Position numbers and translations under genes: made by a program. DNA of 64,000 nt from Arthrobacter gengyunqii (GTDB taxonomy: Bacteria; Actinomycetota; Actinomycetes; Actinomycetales; Micrococcaceae): assembly GCF_023022985.1 (NCBI RefSeq), contig NZ_CP095461.1, positions 3,038,001-3,102,000 of the forward strand, read 5' to 3'. Below, piece by piece: positions 43,564-51,644 of this stretch. Each line of letters opens with the position of its first letter. The first letter of the stretch is position 1. The notes beneath the pieces are model-generated. The model did no database searches. It was not told where the DNA came from and saw only the letters and a program-made list of their open reading frames with translations.

Positions 43564-43598
43564 CTGCTGGGGTACTCGCTCAGTGAGTACCCCAGCAG
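43564..43598. repeat. 14-bp perfect inverted repeat near attR
   Basis: CTGCTGGGGTACTC (43564-43577) and its complement (43585-43598) around a 7-nt loop; AGGGTGTC octamers lie on both sides (43541, 43605). Possible terminator for DUF3800 or a recombination-protein site. Confidence 0.65.
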
Positions 43599-43686
43599 AT
43601 GCAAAGGGTGTCCACACTATGTACGTCCTCACTCCGCCTCAGTGCCACTGGCCGGCATTCAGCGTCAGCCAAATCTTATGCCTGCC

Positions 43687-43719
43687 AGTCCGCAGAAAGT
43701 CCGCAAGAAGTCCACGAAG
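43687..43719 (+). repeat. Right arm-type repeats (3 x AGTCCRC, 11-bp period)
   Basis: AGTCCGCAGAA, AGTCCGCAAGA, AGTCCACGAAG in tandem at 43687, 43698 and 43709, 91 bp inside attR. Same octamer, period and orientation as the left arm at 38860. Confidence 0.65.
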
Positions 43720-43809
43720 GGACCAATTTAGACGGACACCGGCAACCACCAAAAGCCCAAACCTCACGGCAGAATGACGCAGACAGTCCCCCACAACAAA
43801 GGGCTAGAG

Positions 43810-43829
43810 GTTCATCAACTTCCGCTAGG
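43810..43829 (+). repeat. attR core (20-bp direct repeat, right copy)
   Basis: GTTCATCAACTTCCGCTAGG, identical to attL. Beyond it begins normal chromosomal sequence with the hairpin that probably terminated yajQ before insertion. Confidence 0.92.
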
Positions 43830-43892
43830 CCTTCCGCCTGGCCCACATCCGCGGTTCAGCCGGTATCTGACAGCCGGTGAGCGAAGGTATGA

Positions 43893-43930
43893 CGACGGCG
43901 CCGCTCCCCTTCCGGGGTGCGGCGCCGTCG
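43893..43930. terminator. Ancestral yajQ / phosphatase bidirectional terminator
   Basis: 12-bp perfect stem (43893-43904 / 43919-43930) with an inner CCCC/GGGG pair. Between attR and the convergent phosphatase gene. The element now separates it from yajQ by 5 kb. Confidence 0.7.
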
Positions 43931-43965
43931 CTGTCTGCGGGGATCCCCGCACCCCCGGATCACGC

Positions 43966-44658
43966 CTAGAGCTTGACGTCCTCCCCGGAGGGACCGTCCT
44001 CGCCGTAGTCGCGCAGTGCGCGGCCGCCCACCGCCCCGCCCATCCAGGTGAGCAGGTTCCACGAACCTTGCGTGCCGTGACCGGGGGCATCGGCATCGGC
44101 ATCGGCCGATTCCATTACCGCAACCCCGGTATTGCTCAGCGCGTTCTCCACGATGAAGTCAGGCTCCAAGTTTTTGGCCCGGGCCGTGCACCACGCGCGG
44201 ATCATGGCGCCGTGGCTGACCACCACAGGGTTTTTCAGCCCTGCTGCGTGCAATTCGTCGATCACGGAATCAAACCGCGCAAACGTTTCGTGGCCGTCCG
44301 GCCCACCCGGCATGTGCACGCCCAAGTCCCCCTTGACCCAGCGGTAAACAGTTTTGAGGTAGGCAATGATGGCGTCGCGGTCATTGCGCATTTCCAGACT
44401 GCCCGCTGAGATTTCGCGCAGCCCGTCGCGAATGCTGACCGGAAGACCCAGTGCGGCCGCCAGGGGCGCGGCGGTTAACTGGGTGCGGACCAGGTTGGAG
44501 GCAAAGATGCCGTCGATGGGCTCATGGCCCAGGATTTCCGGCAACGCTGCTGCCTGGGCAAGGCCCAGCTCCGTCAACCCCGGGCCAGGGACATCAGTGT
44601 CGAGGAAATGGTGCTCGTTGGAGGGAGTCTGGCCGTGGCGGACAAGAATGAGTCGCAT
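43966..44658 (-). CDS. Histidine phosphatase family protein
   Basis: 230 aa, phosphoglycerate-mutase-like. Catalytic RHG motif at the start (MRLILVRHGQTPSNE), GLTELGLAQAAALPEIL, SNLVRTQLTAAPLA and the late VVSHGAMIRAW with the second His. Substrate unknown. On the minus strand TAGGCT lies 7 nt before the ATG without a ribosome site, so it is probably leaderless. Confidence 0.88.
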   Translation of the reverse strand: MRLILVRHGQTPSNEHHFLDTDVPGPGLTELGLAQAAALPEILGHEPIDGIFASNLVRTQLTAAPLAAALGLPVSIRDGLREISAGSLEMRNDRDAIIAYLKTVYRWVKGDLGVHMPGGPDGHETFARFDSVIDELHAAGLKNPVVVSHGAMIRAWCTARAKNLEPDFIVENALSNTGVAVMESADADADAPGHGTQGSWNLLTWMGGAVGGRALRDYGEDGPSGEDVKL

Positions 44659-44679
44659 GGCTCCGAGCCTACCTTTCGT

Positions 44680-44709
44680 CCGCCGGCCGGCATTGGCGCC
44701 GGCCGGCGG
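44680..44709 (-). terminator. GC-rich hairpin downstream of htpX
   Basis: Perfect 12-bp stem (44680-44691 / 44698-44709) with a 6-nt loop between htpX and the phosphatase gene. No U-tract. Confidence 0.55.
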
Positions 44710-44721
44710 AGAGAGCAGCGG

Positions 44722-45594
44722 TCAGGATCCGAGCGGACGTCCGGCCATGTTTTCCAGCCGGCGGATGCGGTCGGCCATGGGCGGGTGGGTGGCCAGCAGC
44801 CCGCGGACGCCGTTCCGGAAGGGGTTGGCGATCATCAGATGCGAGGTGTTCACCAGCCGCTGGTCGTTGTTCGGCAGCGGTGCACGCTGGGTTCCGCTTT
44901 CGAGCTTGCGCAGGGCGGAGGCGAGCGCCAGCGGATCGTCGGTGAGCTTGGCGCCGTCTTCGTCGGCGTCGTATTCCCTCGTCCGGCCAATCGCCATCTG
45001 GATCAGCGACGCGGCGAACGGGGCCAGAATAGCCATCGCGATCATGGCCAGCGGGTTGGCGTTGCGGCGGTCACCGCCGCCGAAGAACAGCAGGAACTGC
45101 CCCAGAGAGGTGATGACGCCGGCGATGGCGGCCGCCACCGAGGATGTCAGGATGTCCCGGTTGTAGACGTGCATGAGCTCGTGGCCCAGGACGCCGCGGA
45201 GTTCGCGCTCGTCGAGCAGCGTCAAAATGCCCTCGGTGCAGCAGACAGCCGCATGCTGCGGGTTGCGGCCGGTGGCAAACGCGTTGGGTGCCATGGTGGG
45301 TGAAATGTAGAGCTTGGGCATCGGCTGTCCGGCGCGGGCCGAGAGCTCCCGCACGATGCGGTACATAGCCGGAGCCTGCTGTTCGGTGACCGGCACCGCC
45401 CGCATGGCGCGGATAGCCAGCTTGTCGCTGTTCCAGTAGCTGTACGCGGTGGTGGCCAGCCCGATGAACAGGAAGATCCAGATGAACGAGGAGCTGCCGG
45501 TTCCGCTGGAAAGCAGGGCGCCAATGCCCAGCAGCACGGCGAAGAGCACACCGAACAACGCGGCGGTCTTCAGTCCGTTGAAGTGTTGATGCAC
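44722..45594 (-). CDS. htpX: Zinc metalloprotease HtpX homolog
   Basis: 290 aa membrane M48 protease. Two N-terminal helices (LFGVLFAVLLGIGALL, SSFIWIFLFIGLATTAYSYW), zinc motif VLGHELMHVYNRD (His138, Glu139, His142), two further helices and a later Glu in REYDADEDGAKL as third ligand. It degrades misfolded membrane proteins. Standard length. Confidence 0.93.
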   Translation of the reverse strand: MHQHFNGLKTAALFGVLFAVLLGIGALLSSGTGSSSFIWIFLFIGLATTAYSYWNSDKLAIRAMRAVPVTEQQAPAMYRIVRELSARAGQPMPKLYISPTMAPNAFATGRNPQHAAVCCTEGILTLLDERELRGVLGHELMHVYNRDILTSSVAAAIAGVITSLGQFLLFFGGGDRRNANPLAMIAMAILAPFAASLIQMAIGRTREYDADEDGAKLTDDPLALASALRKLESGTQRAPLPNNDQRLVNTSHLMIANPFRNGVRGLLATHPPMADRIRRLENMAGRPLGS

Positions 45595-45670
45595 TTAGGT
45601 GGTCCTTTCGTCTGTGGATTCACCGGTATCAACGTTTCACGGGGCGCGTCTGTTCCGCTAGGGCTCCCTG

Positions 45671-46942
45671 TTACGGCTCGGGGTGCCGGGCGTCATACCG
45701 GGCGAAACGCGGCTGGCTCCGGGCCAGCACTCCCACCAGGACCACGCAGACCAGACCGCCGATAACCGCGGCCCATCCTTCACCCAGGAAGGAGGCATCG
45801 ACGCCGGCCACCAGGTCACCCAGGCGCGGCCCTCCGGCCACCACCACCACGAACACGCCCTGCAGCCGCCCGCGCATGGCGTCCGGCGTCGCGGACTGCA
45901 GGATGGTGGAGCGGAAGACTCCGCTGACTGAGTCGGCAATGCCCGCGCAGGCCATGGCGACGGCGGCCGGGATGAGCCACACGGTGGGCTCGGCGCCGTC
46001 GTTCCGTCCGGCCATCACCACCACCACACCGAACGCGGACACGGACAGACCCCACGCCACCACGGACCAAAGCACCGCCAGCCCCTGCCTGCGCACCGCG
46101 CCGAGCGGCCCGGAAAAGAGTCCGGCAAGGAAAGCACCCACGGCGGTGGCCGCCAGCAGCACCCCCACCGTTGTGGCTCCCCCGCCCAGCAGCACGGCTC
46201 CGATGGCGGGCAGCAGCGCCCGTGGCTGGGCCATGACCATGGCGGCAAGGTCCACCAGGAAGGTCATGCGGATGTTGGGCCGGGTGGCCAGGAAACGGAA
46301 GCCCTCCAGCACCGATTTCAGCCCGGCCTTTTGCACCTCGCCGATGGGCGGCATCGGATCCAGCCGGTACACCGCCCACATCGCCGCGGTGAAGGTAACG
46401 ACGTCGATGGTGTAGGTCCAGCCGTAGCCCACCCGGGCAACCAGGACACCGGCCAACAAGGGGCCGATGGTCATGGCCAGGCCGAAGGTGATCATGCTCA
46501 GGGCGTTGGCGGCCGGCAGCAGTTCGGGCCGCACAAGCCGCGGAATGATGGCGCTGCGTGCCGGATGGTTCAAGCCGCCGGCCCCCGCATTGACCGCCAC
46601 CAGGGCGTACAGCAGCCAAATGTTGCCCAGTCCCGCCCAGGCTTGGGCGGCAATGCCGATAGTGGACAGCCACAGCAGGACGGAGGAGAAAAGGGCTACT
46701 TTCCGGCGGTCGTACGCGTCCACCACGGAACCTCCGTAGAGACCGGCCAGCACCAGCGGAACCAGACCCACCAACCCGAGCAGACCCACGTAGAAACTCG
46801 ACTCCGTCAGGGAGTAGACCTCCAGGCTGACGGCGACCAGCGTCAGCTGGGTGCCGACGGCGGAAAGCGCCGTGCCGGTCCAGAGCCGGCGGAAATCCGG
46901 ACTTTCACGCAGCGGGGTCAGGTCGGCGAGGAGTTTTGGCAC
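45671..46942 (-). CDS. MFS transporter, EntS/MFS-3-like exporter
   Basis: 423 aa, about 12 helices. N-terminal DFRRLWTGTALSAVGTQLTLVAVSLEVYSLT, the loop motif GGSVVDAYDRRKVALFSS, and RSAIIPRLVRPELLPAANALSM match the MFS-3 group that includes enterobactin exporter EntS. Substrate unknown. GTG start with TAGACT 6 nt upstream (minus), another likely leaderless gene. Confidence 0.87.
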   Translation of the reverse strand: MPKLLADLTPLRESPDFRRLWTGTALSAVGTQLTLVAVSLEVYSLTESSFYVGLLGLVGLVPLVLAGLYGGSVVDAYDRRKVALFSSVLLWLSTIGIAAQAWAGLGNIWLLYALVAVNAGAGGLNHPARSAIIPRLVRPELLPAANALSMITFGLAMTIGPLLAGVLVARVGYGWTYTIDVVTFTAAMWAVYRLDPMPPIGEVQKAGLKSVLEGFRFLATRPNIRMTFLVDLAAMVMAQPRALLPAIGAVLLGGGATTVGVLLAATAVGAFLAGLFSGPLGAVRRQGLAVLWSVVAWGLSVSAFGVVVVMAGRNDGAEPTVWLIPAAVAMACAGIADSVSGVFRSTILQSATPDAMRGRLQGVFVVVVAGGPRLGDLVAGVDASFLGEGWAAVIGGLVCVVLVGVLARSQPRFARYDARHPEP

Positions 46943-47060
46943 CCGAGCAGTCTAAGCCGGACTTCCCGGCTCCTCTCACAGGCGCCTCCGGCGGGTTTCC
47001 GGCACCGATAGACAGCACCCTTACGATGGAGGACAAGCCGCCGGCAGATTAGGAGATCAC

Positions 47061-47804
47061 GTGTTTACTTGGAACGTCGCAGAGGGAATCCACCGCATCG
47101 AACATGCCTACGTCAACACTTACCTGGTGGAGGATGACGGCGGGTTGGCCATCATCGACGCCGGCCTGCCCGGCATGTGGCCGGAGCTGTCCCGCGCCGT
47201 CCGCGATCTGGGTTACGGCCCCGGGTCCGTAACCGCGCTGGTGCTGACCCACGCGCATTTCGACCATGTGGGCTCCGCCGCCCGGATACGGCGGGAGTTC
47301 CGGACACCCATCCTGGTGCACGACGACGACCGCTACATTGCCGCCCATCCCTACCGGTACGAGCATGAGAACAACCGGTTCCTCTATCCCGTCCGCTACC
47401 CTGCTTCGATTCCCTACCTGGGTGCGATGACGCTGGCCGGAGCGCTGAACGTCCGGGGCGTCACCGATGTGCACAGCCTCAGCGAAGGCACGGGCGCCGG
47501 CCTGCCAGGAACACCGCGCATCATTCACACGCCCGGGCACACGGCCGGACACGTGGCCCTGCACTATCCGGACCGGGACGTGCTGATCTGCGGGGATTCA
47601 CTGGTCACGCTCAACCCGTATACCGGGACCAAGGGACCGCAGATCGTTTCCGGAGCGGCCACTGCCAACAGCCCGGAGGCGCTGGAGTCCCTGGAACTGC
47701 TGGCCGCGACCGGAGCCGGCACGCTGCTGACCGGCCACGGAGAGCCCTGGACCGGCGGGGCCGGAGCCGCCGTCGAGCAGGCGCTGGCGCGCGGGGCGTC
47801 CTAA
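47061..47804 (+). CDS. MBL-fold metallo-hydrolase
   Basis: 247 aa. Metal motif LTHAHFDHVG (His64, His66, Asp68, His69), later HTPGHTAGHVALH and the bridging Asp in DVLICGDSLV, and C-terminal LLTGHGEPW. Glyoxalase II-like hydrolase, substrate unknown. GTG at 47061 with AGGAG upstream. Its end lies next to the convergent alpha/beta hydrolase stop. Confidence 0.88.
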   Translation: MFTWNVAEGIHRIEHAYVNTYLVEDDGGLAIIDAGLPGMWPELSRAVRDLGYGPGSVTALVLTHAHFDHVGSAARIRREFRTPILVHDDDRYIAAHPYRYEHENNRFLYPVRYPASIPYLGAMTLAGALNVRGVTDVHSLSEGTGAGLPGTPRIIHTPGHTAGHVALHYPDRDVLICGDSLVTLNPYTGTKGPQIVSGAATANSPEALESLELLAATGAGTLLTGHGEPWTGGAGAAVEQALARGAS

Positions 47805-48502
47805 GGTTCGCGCTCGACTTCCTGTTTCAGCACTGCCAGCAGCCGGGGATCGCCGATGGGCCGAAAGTGCCCCATCGTTTCCAGCTGGATATTCCGCGCC
47901 CCGGGCACGGAACTGCCGCCGGGGATGTGGGGGTCAAAGCGGCTGTACACCGAGGTGATGCGCGCGTTGACGTCGCTGCTGCCCTGGAGCTTGAGCAGCA
48001 GCTTGTCGCGCGGCGAAAAGGCCCGGATGGACGGAACCAAGAAAAAGCTCGCGTAGACGGAGCCCGAAAAGGGTGTGTTGACGGCGACCATGTGGTCCAC
48101 CCGCCGGCCGCCTTCCGGCAGCAGCATCAGCTGCTTTCCGATGAGCCCGCCTTTGCTGTGGGCCACAACAATGACATCGCCAAGGTCCTCGTCCACGAGA
48201 TACTGCTGGACCAGTTCCGCCATGCGGTCGATCCGGCCCCGGTTGAAGCCCAGCGGCGCCACGGTGTGAACCGGATGTCCCCAGGAAGACAGTGCCTCCG
48301 CCAGCGGGCGCAGGAACTGCCAGTTCTCGTACACCCCGGGAATCAGGACCACCGGGCGTCCCGCCGCACCGGCCTCCGGTACCAGGTACTCGGACGGATC
48401 CTTGCGGAACAGGAACCCGTTCACCTGCCAAAACCCCACATAGGCGTAGTCGGCTGCCCAGGCCCTGGCCAGCGTCGCCCAGCGGCGCATCCGCTGCGGC
48501 AT
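47801..48502 (-). CDS. Esterase/lipase-like alpha/beta hydrolase
   Basis: 233 aa. PVVLIPGVYENWQFLRPLAEAL (oxyanion region) and nucleophile elbow IVVAHSKGGLIGKQL (Ser116) are visible; a late PRL..MGHFRPIGD holds the likely catalytic His. ATG at 48502 overlaps the stop of the upstream hydrolase (TGATG). Second gene of a pair of hydrolases. Confidence 0.82.
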   Translation of the reverse strand: MPQRMRRWATLARAWAADYAYVGFWQVNGFLFRKDPSEYLVPEAGAAGRPVVLIPGVYENWQFLRPLAEALSSWGHPVHTVAPLGFNRGRIDRMAELVQQYLVDEDLGDVIVVAHSKGGLIGKQLMLLPEGGRRVDHMVAVNTPFSGSVYASFFLVPSIRAFSPRDKLLLKLQGSSDVNARITSVYSRFDPHIPGGSSVPGARNIQLETMGHFRPIGDPRLLAVLKQEVEREP

Positions 48503-49257
48503 CACTGCCCGTGTGCCGCGCTTCGCAACAACGCTGCGGTCTGCGCCGGCTCGGTGTACATGCACACATGCGGCTGCCCGGGCAGCTCCACGGCAACCGC
48601 ACCGGGGCGCGCGGCGGCCAGTTCGCGCAGCCAGCGGGCGGGAACAATGGGGTCCTTGGCGCCGCGGACGAGGGTCACCGGAGCCTGGACCCTGCCGATG
48701 CGCTCCTCGAGCCGGTGCCGCACCATCTTCGGCATGGTGCGCAGATACCAGCGGGGACCGGCCCGCAGGTAGTCGGTGAGCAGAATCCAGTTGATCACCG
48801 GAGGTTCCCGCAGGCAGTCCTGGGCCAACCGCAGGCCCTGCAGCACGGCATGGCGTTCCCCGCTGTTGGTCGTGGGCCCCATCAGCACCACGGAGGTCAC
48901 CAGGTCCGGCGCGCACAGCGCCATTTCCGTCACCACCTGGCAGCCCATGGAATGGCCAACCCACTGAGCGGGACCGATCCCGGCGGCCCGCAGGGCATCG
49001 CAGCTGATCTTGGCAAAGCCGGCCATATCCAGGCCGTGGTGCGGTGTGGATGCGGAGCCGAAACCCGGCATTTCCAGCGTATGTACCGTGGAATCCTTCG
49101 CCAGTTCGTCCACCAGCCGGGAAAAATAGCGCCCGGAGGCTCCCAGCCCGTGCACCAGCACAATGTGGCCGGCCCCGGACCCGTAGGTGCGGATGTCGAC
49201 GTCGTACTCTCCCACCCGCACGCGCTTATGGGTTGGCTGTGCCTTGGTGCCTGTCAA
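48502..49257 (-). CDS. Alpha/beta hydrolase
   Basis: 251 aa. IVLVHGLGASGRYFSRL (oxyanion HG), LEMPGFG, nucleophile GHSMG (Ser103), RGAKDPIVPARW (acid) and QPHVCMYTEP (His) form a complete hydrolase. Related to lipases and hydrolases such as MhpC-type enzymes; substrate unknown. Coupled to the downstream esterase; divergent from the fur-katA operon. Confidence 0.85.
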   Translation of the reverse strand: MTGTKAQPTHKRVRVGEYDVDIRTYGSGAGHIVLVHGLGASGRYFSRLVDELAKDSTVHTLEMPGFGSASTPHHGLDMAGFAKISCDALRAAGIGPAQWVGHSMGCQVVTEMALCAPDLVTSVVLMGPTTNSGERHAVLQGLRLAQDCLREPPVINWILLTDYLRAGPRWYLRTMPKMVRHRLEERIGRVQAPVTLVRGAKDPIVPARWLRELAAARPGAVAVELPGQPHVCMYTEPAQTAALLRSAAHGQ

Positions 49258-49322
49258 AGGATTCCCCTGTTATTGAACGTCGGTCCGAACTCCTGAGACC
49301 ACACTAGTGGGCAGGCTCGAGT

Positions 49323-49347
49323 CTTATTATGAATTATTCATAATAAG
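49323..49347. promoter_or_regulatory. 25-bp perfect palindrome: Fur/PerR-type operator
   Basis: CTTATTATGAAT, one central T, then its exact complement. A/T-rich with TTAT..ATAA ends, as in Fur-family boxes, and 17 nt before the Fur-like start, covering the promoter region. Most likely the autoregulatory site also controlling katA. Confidence 0.8.
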
Positions 49348-49363
49348 TGGTTAGCTAGTGGGC

Positions 49364-49813
49364 ATGACATCGACAGCAGCCACCGCAGAGACCACCGCAC
49401 GGTGGTCCGAAGCGCTGCGCACCCACGGTCGTCGGGTCACTAAGCAGCGGCTGGCGGTCCTCACCGCCGTCGAACATCACCCTCATGCTGTGGCCGACGA
49501 CGTCGCCGCCGCGGTACGCGGGGAGCTTCCGGACATCAGCCTGCAGTCGGTCTATGTGGTCCTGGCGGACCTGACCGAGACCGGGCTGCTGCGGAAGATC
49601 GAGCCGCCGCACTCCCCCGCCCGGTACGAGACCCGTGTGGATGACAACCATCACCACGCGATCTGCACCGGCTGCGGGCGGATCGAGGACGTGGACTGCG
49701 CGGTGGGGCACGCGCCTTGCCTGACGCCGGAGAACACCCACGGAATGACCATCCAAATTGCGGATGTGCTCTACCGGGGGCTCTGCGCAGACTGCGCTGA
49801 CCAAGCTTCCTGA
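49364..49813 (+). CDS. Fur-family regulator (FurA/PerR-like)
   Basis: 149 aa. Winged helix (VTKQRLAVLTAVEHHPHAVADDV.., SLQSVYVVLADLTETGLLRKIE) followed by the metal domain DDNHHHAICTGCGRIEDVD with CxxC (Cys101, Cys104) and CADC (Cys141, Cys144) structural zinc pairs. Positioned 32 bp upstream of katA, as FurA-katG pairs in actinobacteria, so it probably senses peroxide. ATG at 49364 was chosen over GTG at 49358. Confidence 0.92.
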   Translation: MTSTAATAETTARWSEALRTHGRRVTKQRLAVLTAVEHHPHAVADDVAAAVRGELPDISLQSVYVVLADLTETGLLRKIEPPHSPARYETRVDDNHHHAICTGCGRIEDVDCAVGHAPCLTPENTHGMTIQIADVLYRGLCADCADQAS

Positions 49814-49845
49814 CGTCATCTGAACACCCTTAAGAAAGAGAGAGC

Positions 49846-51336
49846 ATGTCCAATTTCACCACCACCCAGACCGGCACCCCGGTTGGCAGCGATGCCAACT
49901 CGCTGAGCGCCGGCCCCAACGGAGCCATCGCGCTGCACGACCGTTACCTGGTCGAGAAGCTGGCCCAGTTCAACCGCGAGCGCATCCCGGAGCGCATCGT
50001 GCACGCCAAGGGTGGCGGCGCATTCGGTGAGTTCGTTGTCACCGAAGATGTTTCCAAGTACACGCGTGCGGCTGTCTTCCAGCCGGGCACCGTGACGGAA
50101 ACCGTCCAGCGCTTCTCCTCGGTGGCCGGCGAGCAGGGCTCCCCCGACACCTGGCGCGACGTCCGCGGCTTCGCGATGCGTTTCTACACCTCCGAGGGTA
50201 ACTACGACATCGTGGGCAACAACACCCCGGTGTTCTTCATCCGCGACGGCATCAAGTTCCCCGACTTCATCCACTCGCAGAAGCGCCTGCCGGGTTCCGG
50301 CCTGCGTGACGCTGACATGCAGTGGGATTTCTGGACCAACTCCCCCGAGTCCGCACACCAGGTCACGTACCTGATGGGTGACCGCGGCATCCCGACGTCG
50401 TGGCGCGAAATGCCCGGCTTCGGCTCGCACACCTACCAGTGGATCAACGCCGCCGGTGAGCGCTTCTGGGTGAAGTACCACTTCACGTCCAACCAGGGCA
50501 ACCACGAGATCAACGGTGCCGAGGCAGAGAAGATTGCCGGCGCCGACGCCGACTTCTACCGCCGCGACCTGTACGAGGCCATCGCCGAAGGCAACTTCCC
50601 GTCCTGGGACCTGCACGTCCAGGTCATGCCGTACGAAGATGCCAAGACGTACCGGTTCAACCCGTTCGACCTGACCAAGGTCTGGCCGCACGCGGACTAC
50701 CCGCTGATCAAAGTGGGTACCCACACCCTGAACCGCAACCCGGAGAACTTCTTCGCGCAGATCGAGCAGGTTGCTCTGTCCCCCGCGAACCTGGTTCCCG
50801 GCATCGACGCCAGCCCGGACAAGATGCTGATGGCCCGCATCTTCTCCTACCCGGATGCACAGCGTTACCGCATCGGCGCCAACTACAACCAGCTGCCGGT
50901 GAACGCGCCGAAGGCTCCGGTCAACAACTACTCGCAGGACGGCGCCCTGCGCTTCTCTTACAACTCCCCGGAGACCCCGGTCTACGCGCCCAACACCCTG
51001 GGCGGCCCCGTAGCCGATGCCGCACGTGCCGGCGAGGGCTCCTGGGAGAGCGACGGCTCGCTGGTCCGCGCCGCCGCCACCCTGCACTCCGAGGACAGCG
51101 ACTTCGGCCAGGCCGGCACGCTGTACCGCGAGGTGTTCGACGACGCCGCCAAGGAGCGTTTCCTGGAAACGATCACCGGTGCCGTCTCCGGCGTTCAGCG
51201 CCCGCACATCCGCGAAGCTGCGATCCAGTACTGGACCAACGTTGACGCGACCCTGGGCGAGAAGCTGCGCCTGAACCTCGCCTCCGGTGAAACCACGCCG
51301 ATCGAGAAGGCTGAGTTCGTGGGCGTTGCCGAGTAA
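49846..51336 (+). CDS. katA: Monofunctional heme catalase
   Basis: 496 aa, clade 3 small-subunit catalase. Distal His53 in [14 protein letters not shown], Asn in [12 protein letters not shown], proximal heme Tyr335 in [14 protein letters not shown], and NADPH-region residues. Decomposes hydrogen peroxide in the cytosol. Ribosome site AAAGAGAGAG. Codons strongly biased (highly expressed gene). Terminator follows. Confidence 0.97.
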   Translation: MSNFTTTQTGTPVGSDANSLSAGPNGAIALHDRYLVEKLAQFNRERIPERIVHAKGGGAFGEFVVTEDVSKYTRAAVFQPGTVTETVQRFSSVAGEQGSPDTWRDVRGFAMRFYTSEGNYDIVGNNTPVFFIRDGIKFPDFIHSQKRLPGSGLRDADMQWDFWTNSPESAHQVTYLMGDRGIPTSWREMPGFGSHTYQWINAAGERFWVKYHFTSNQGNHEINGAEAEKIAGADADFYRRDLYEAIAEGNFPSWDLHVQVMPYEDAKTYRFNPFDLTKVWPHADYPLIKVGTHTLNRNPENFFAQIEQVALSPANLVPGIDASPDKMLMARIFSYPDAQRYRIGANYNQLPVNAPKAPVNNYSQDGALRFSYNSPETPVYAPNTLGGPVADAARAGEGSWESDGSLVRAAATLHSEDSDFGQAGTLYREVFDDAAKERFLETITGAVSGVQRPHIREAAIQYWTNVDATLGEKLRLNLASGETTPIEKAEFVGVAE

Positions 51337-51383
51337 CTTCGGTCAGTCCTGAACCTCCCGGTCTAACCGCCGGAACACAAGAA

Positions 51384-51417
51384 CGGCCGGTCCCTTCGGG
51401 GGACCGGCCGCTTTTGT
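51384..51417 (+). terminator. katA terminator
   Basis: CGGCCGGTCCC / GGGACCGGCCG stem (51384-51394 / 51400-51410), 5-nt loop, then CTTTTGT. Confidence 0.92.
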
Positions 51418-51441
51418 CTTTGCGACGGGACGGGCAGGATG

Positions 51442-51480
51442 GGTTCTGCTGCGTTGGGTTTTGCTGCGTTGGATTTTGCT
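51442..51480 (+). repeat. 15-bp tandem repeats
   Basis: GGTTCTGCTGCGTTG, GGTTTTGCTGCGTTG and a partial third GATTTTGCT at 51442, 51457 and 51472; non-coding. Confidence 0.7.
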
Positions 51481-51503
51481 CCGGTTCGGGGCAATCCCTC
51501 CGG

Positions 51504-51547
51504 TTTGGGAAATCCCTGCCACTGCGCAGTGGCAGGAATTTCCCAAA
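51504..51547. repeat. 44-bp near-perfect palindrome
   Basis: 22-nt arms meeting without a loop (51504-51525 / 51526-51547), one mismatch, core CTGCCACTGC/GCAGTGGCAG. A second TTCCCAAAA...CGGAGG stretch just right of it mirrors the CCTCCGG..TTTGGGAA to its left. Possible interspersed repeat (REP-like) between katA and the carotenoid operon. Confidence 0.75.
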
Positions 51548-51644
51548 ACGTAGGATCCTTCCCAAAACGGAGGAAAACGACGGCGGCGCCGTGCGCGGGG
51601 TGGCGGAAACGACGGCGGCCCCCGCTCTCAGCGCCCGCGTTGGG

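Larger units (their letters stand above)
43341..43809. other. Non-coding right end of the element
   Basis: 469 bp without a convincing gene. Holds three AGGGTGTC-type octamers (43509, 43541, 43605), a 14-bp hairpin at 43564-43598, and three tandem arm-like repeats at 43687-43719. A small 79-codon frame at 43492-43731 lacks a ribosome site and crosses these repeats. Confidence 0.6.
38798..43829. mobile_element. Integrative element of about 5 kb inserted in the yajQ 3' end
   Basis: Bounded by the 20-bp att repeats at 38798-38817 and 43810-43829. It encodes a tyrosine integrase next to attL, a minus-strand set resembling a toxin-antitoxin-chaperone module with an additional coupled gene, and a DUF3800 protein. 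Its cargo genes are visibly lower in G+C and use more A/T third positions than flanking genes. No replication, packaging, capsid or conjugation gene and no recognisable excisionase were seen, so it is likely a satellite-like or cargo island. The ancestral yajQ terminator now lies beyond attR (43893-43930). Confidence 0.88.

Noticed and set aside
43492..43731. 79-codon frame at the right end of the element
   Set aside because: No ribosome site, runs through inverted repeats and arm sites, and has Pro/Ser/Arg noise composition. Not a credible excisionase.
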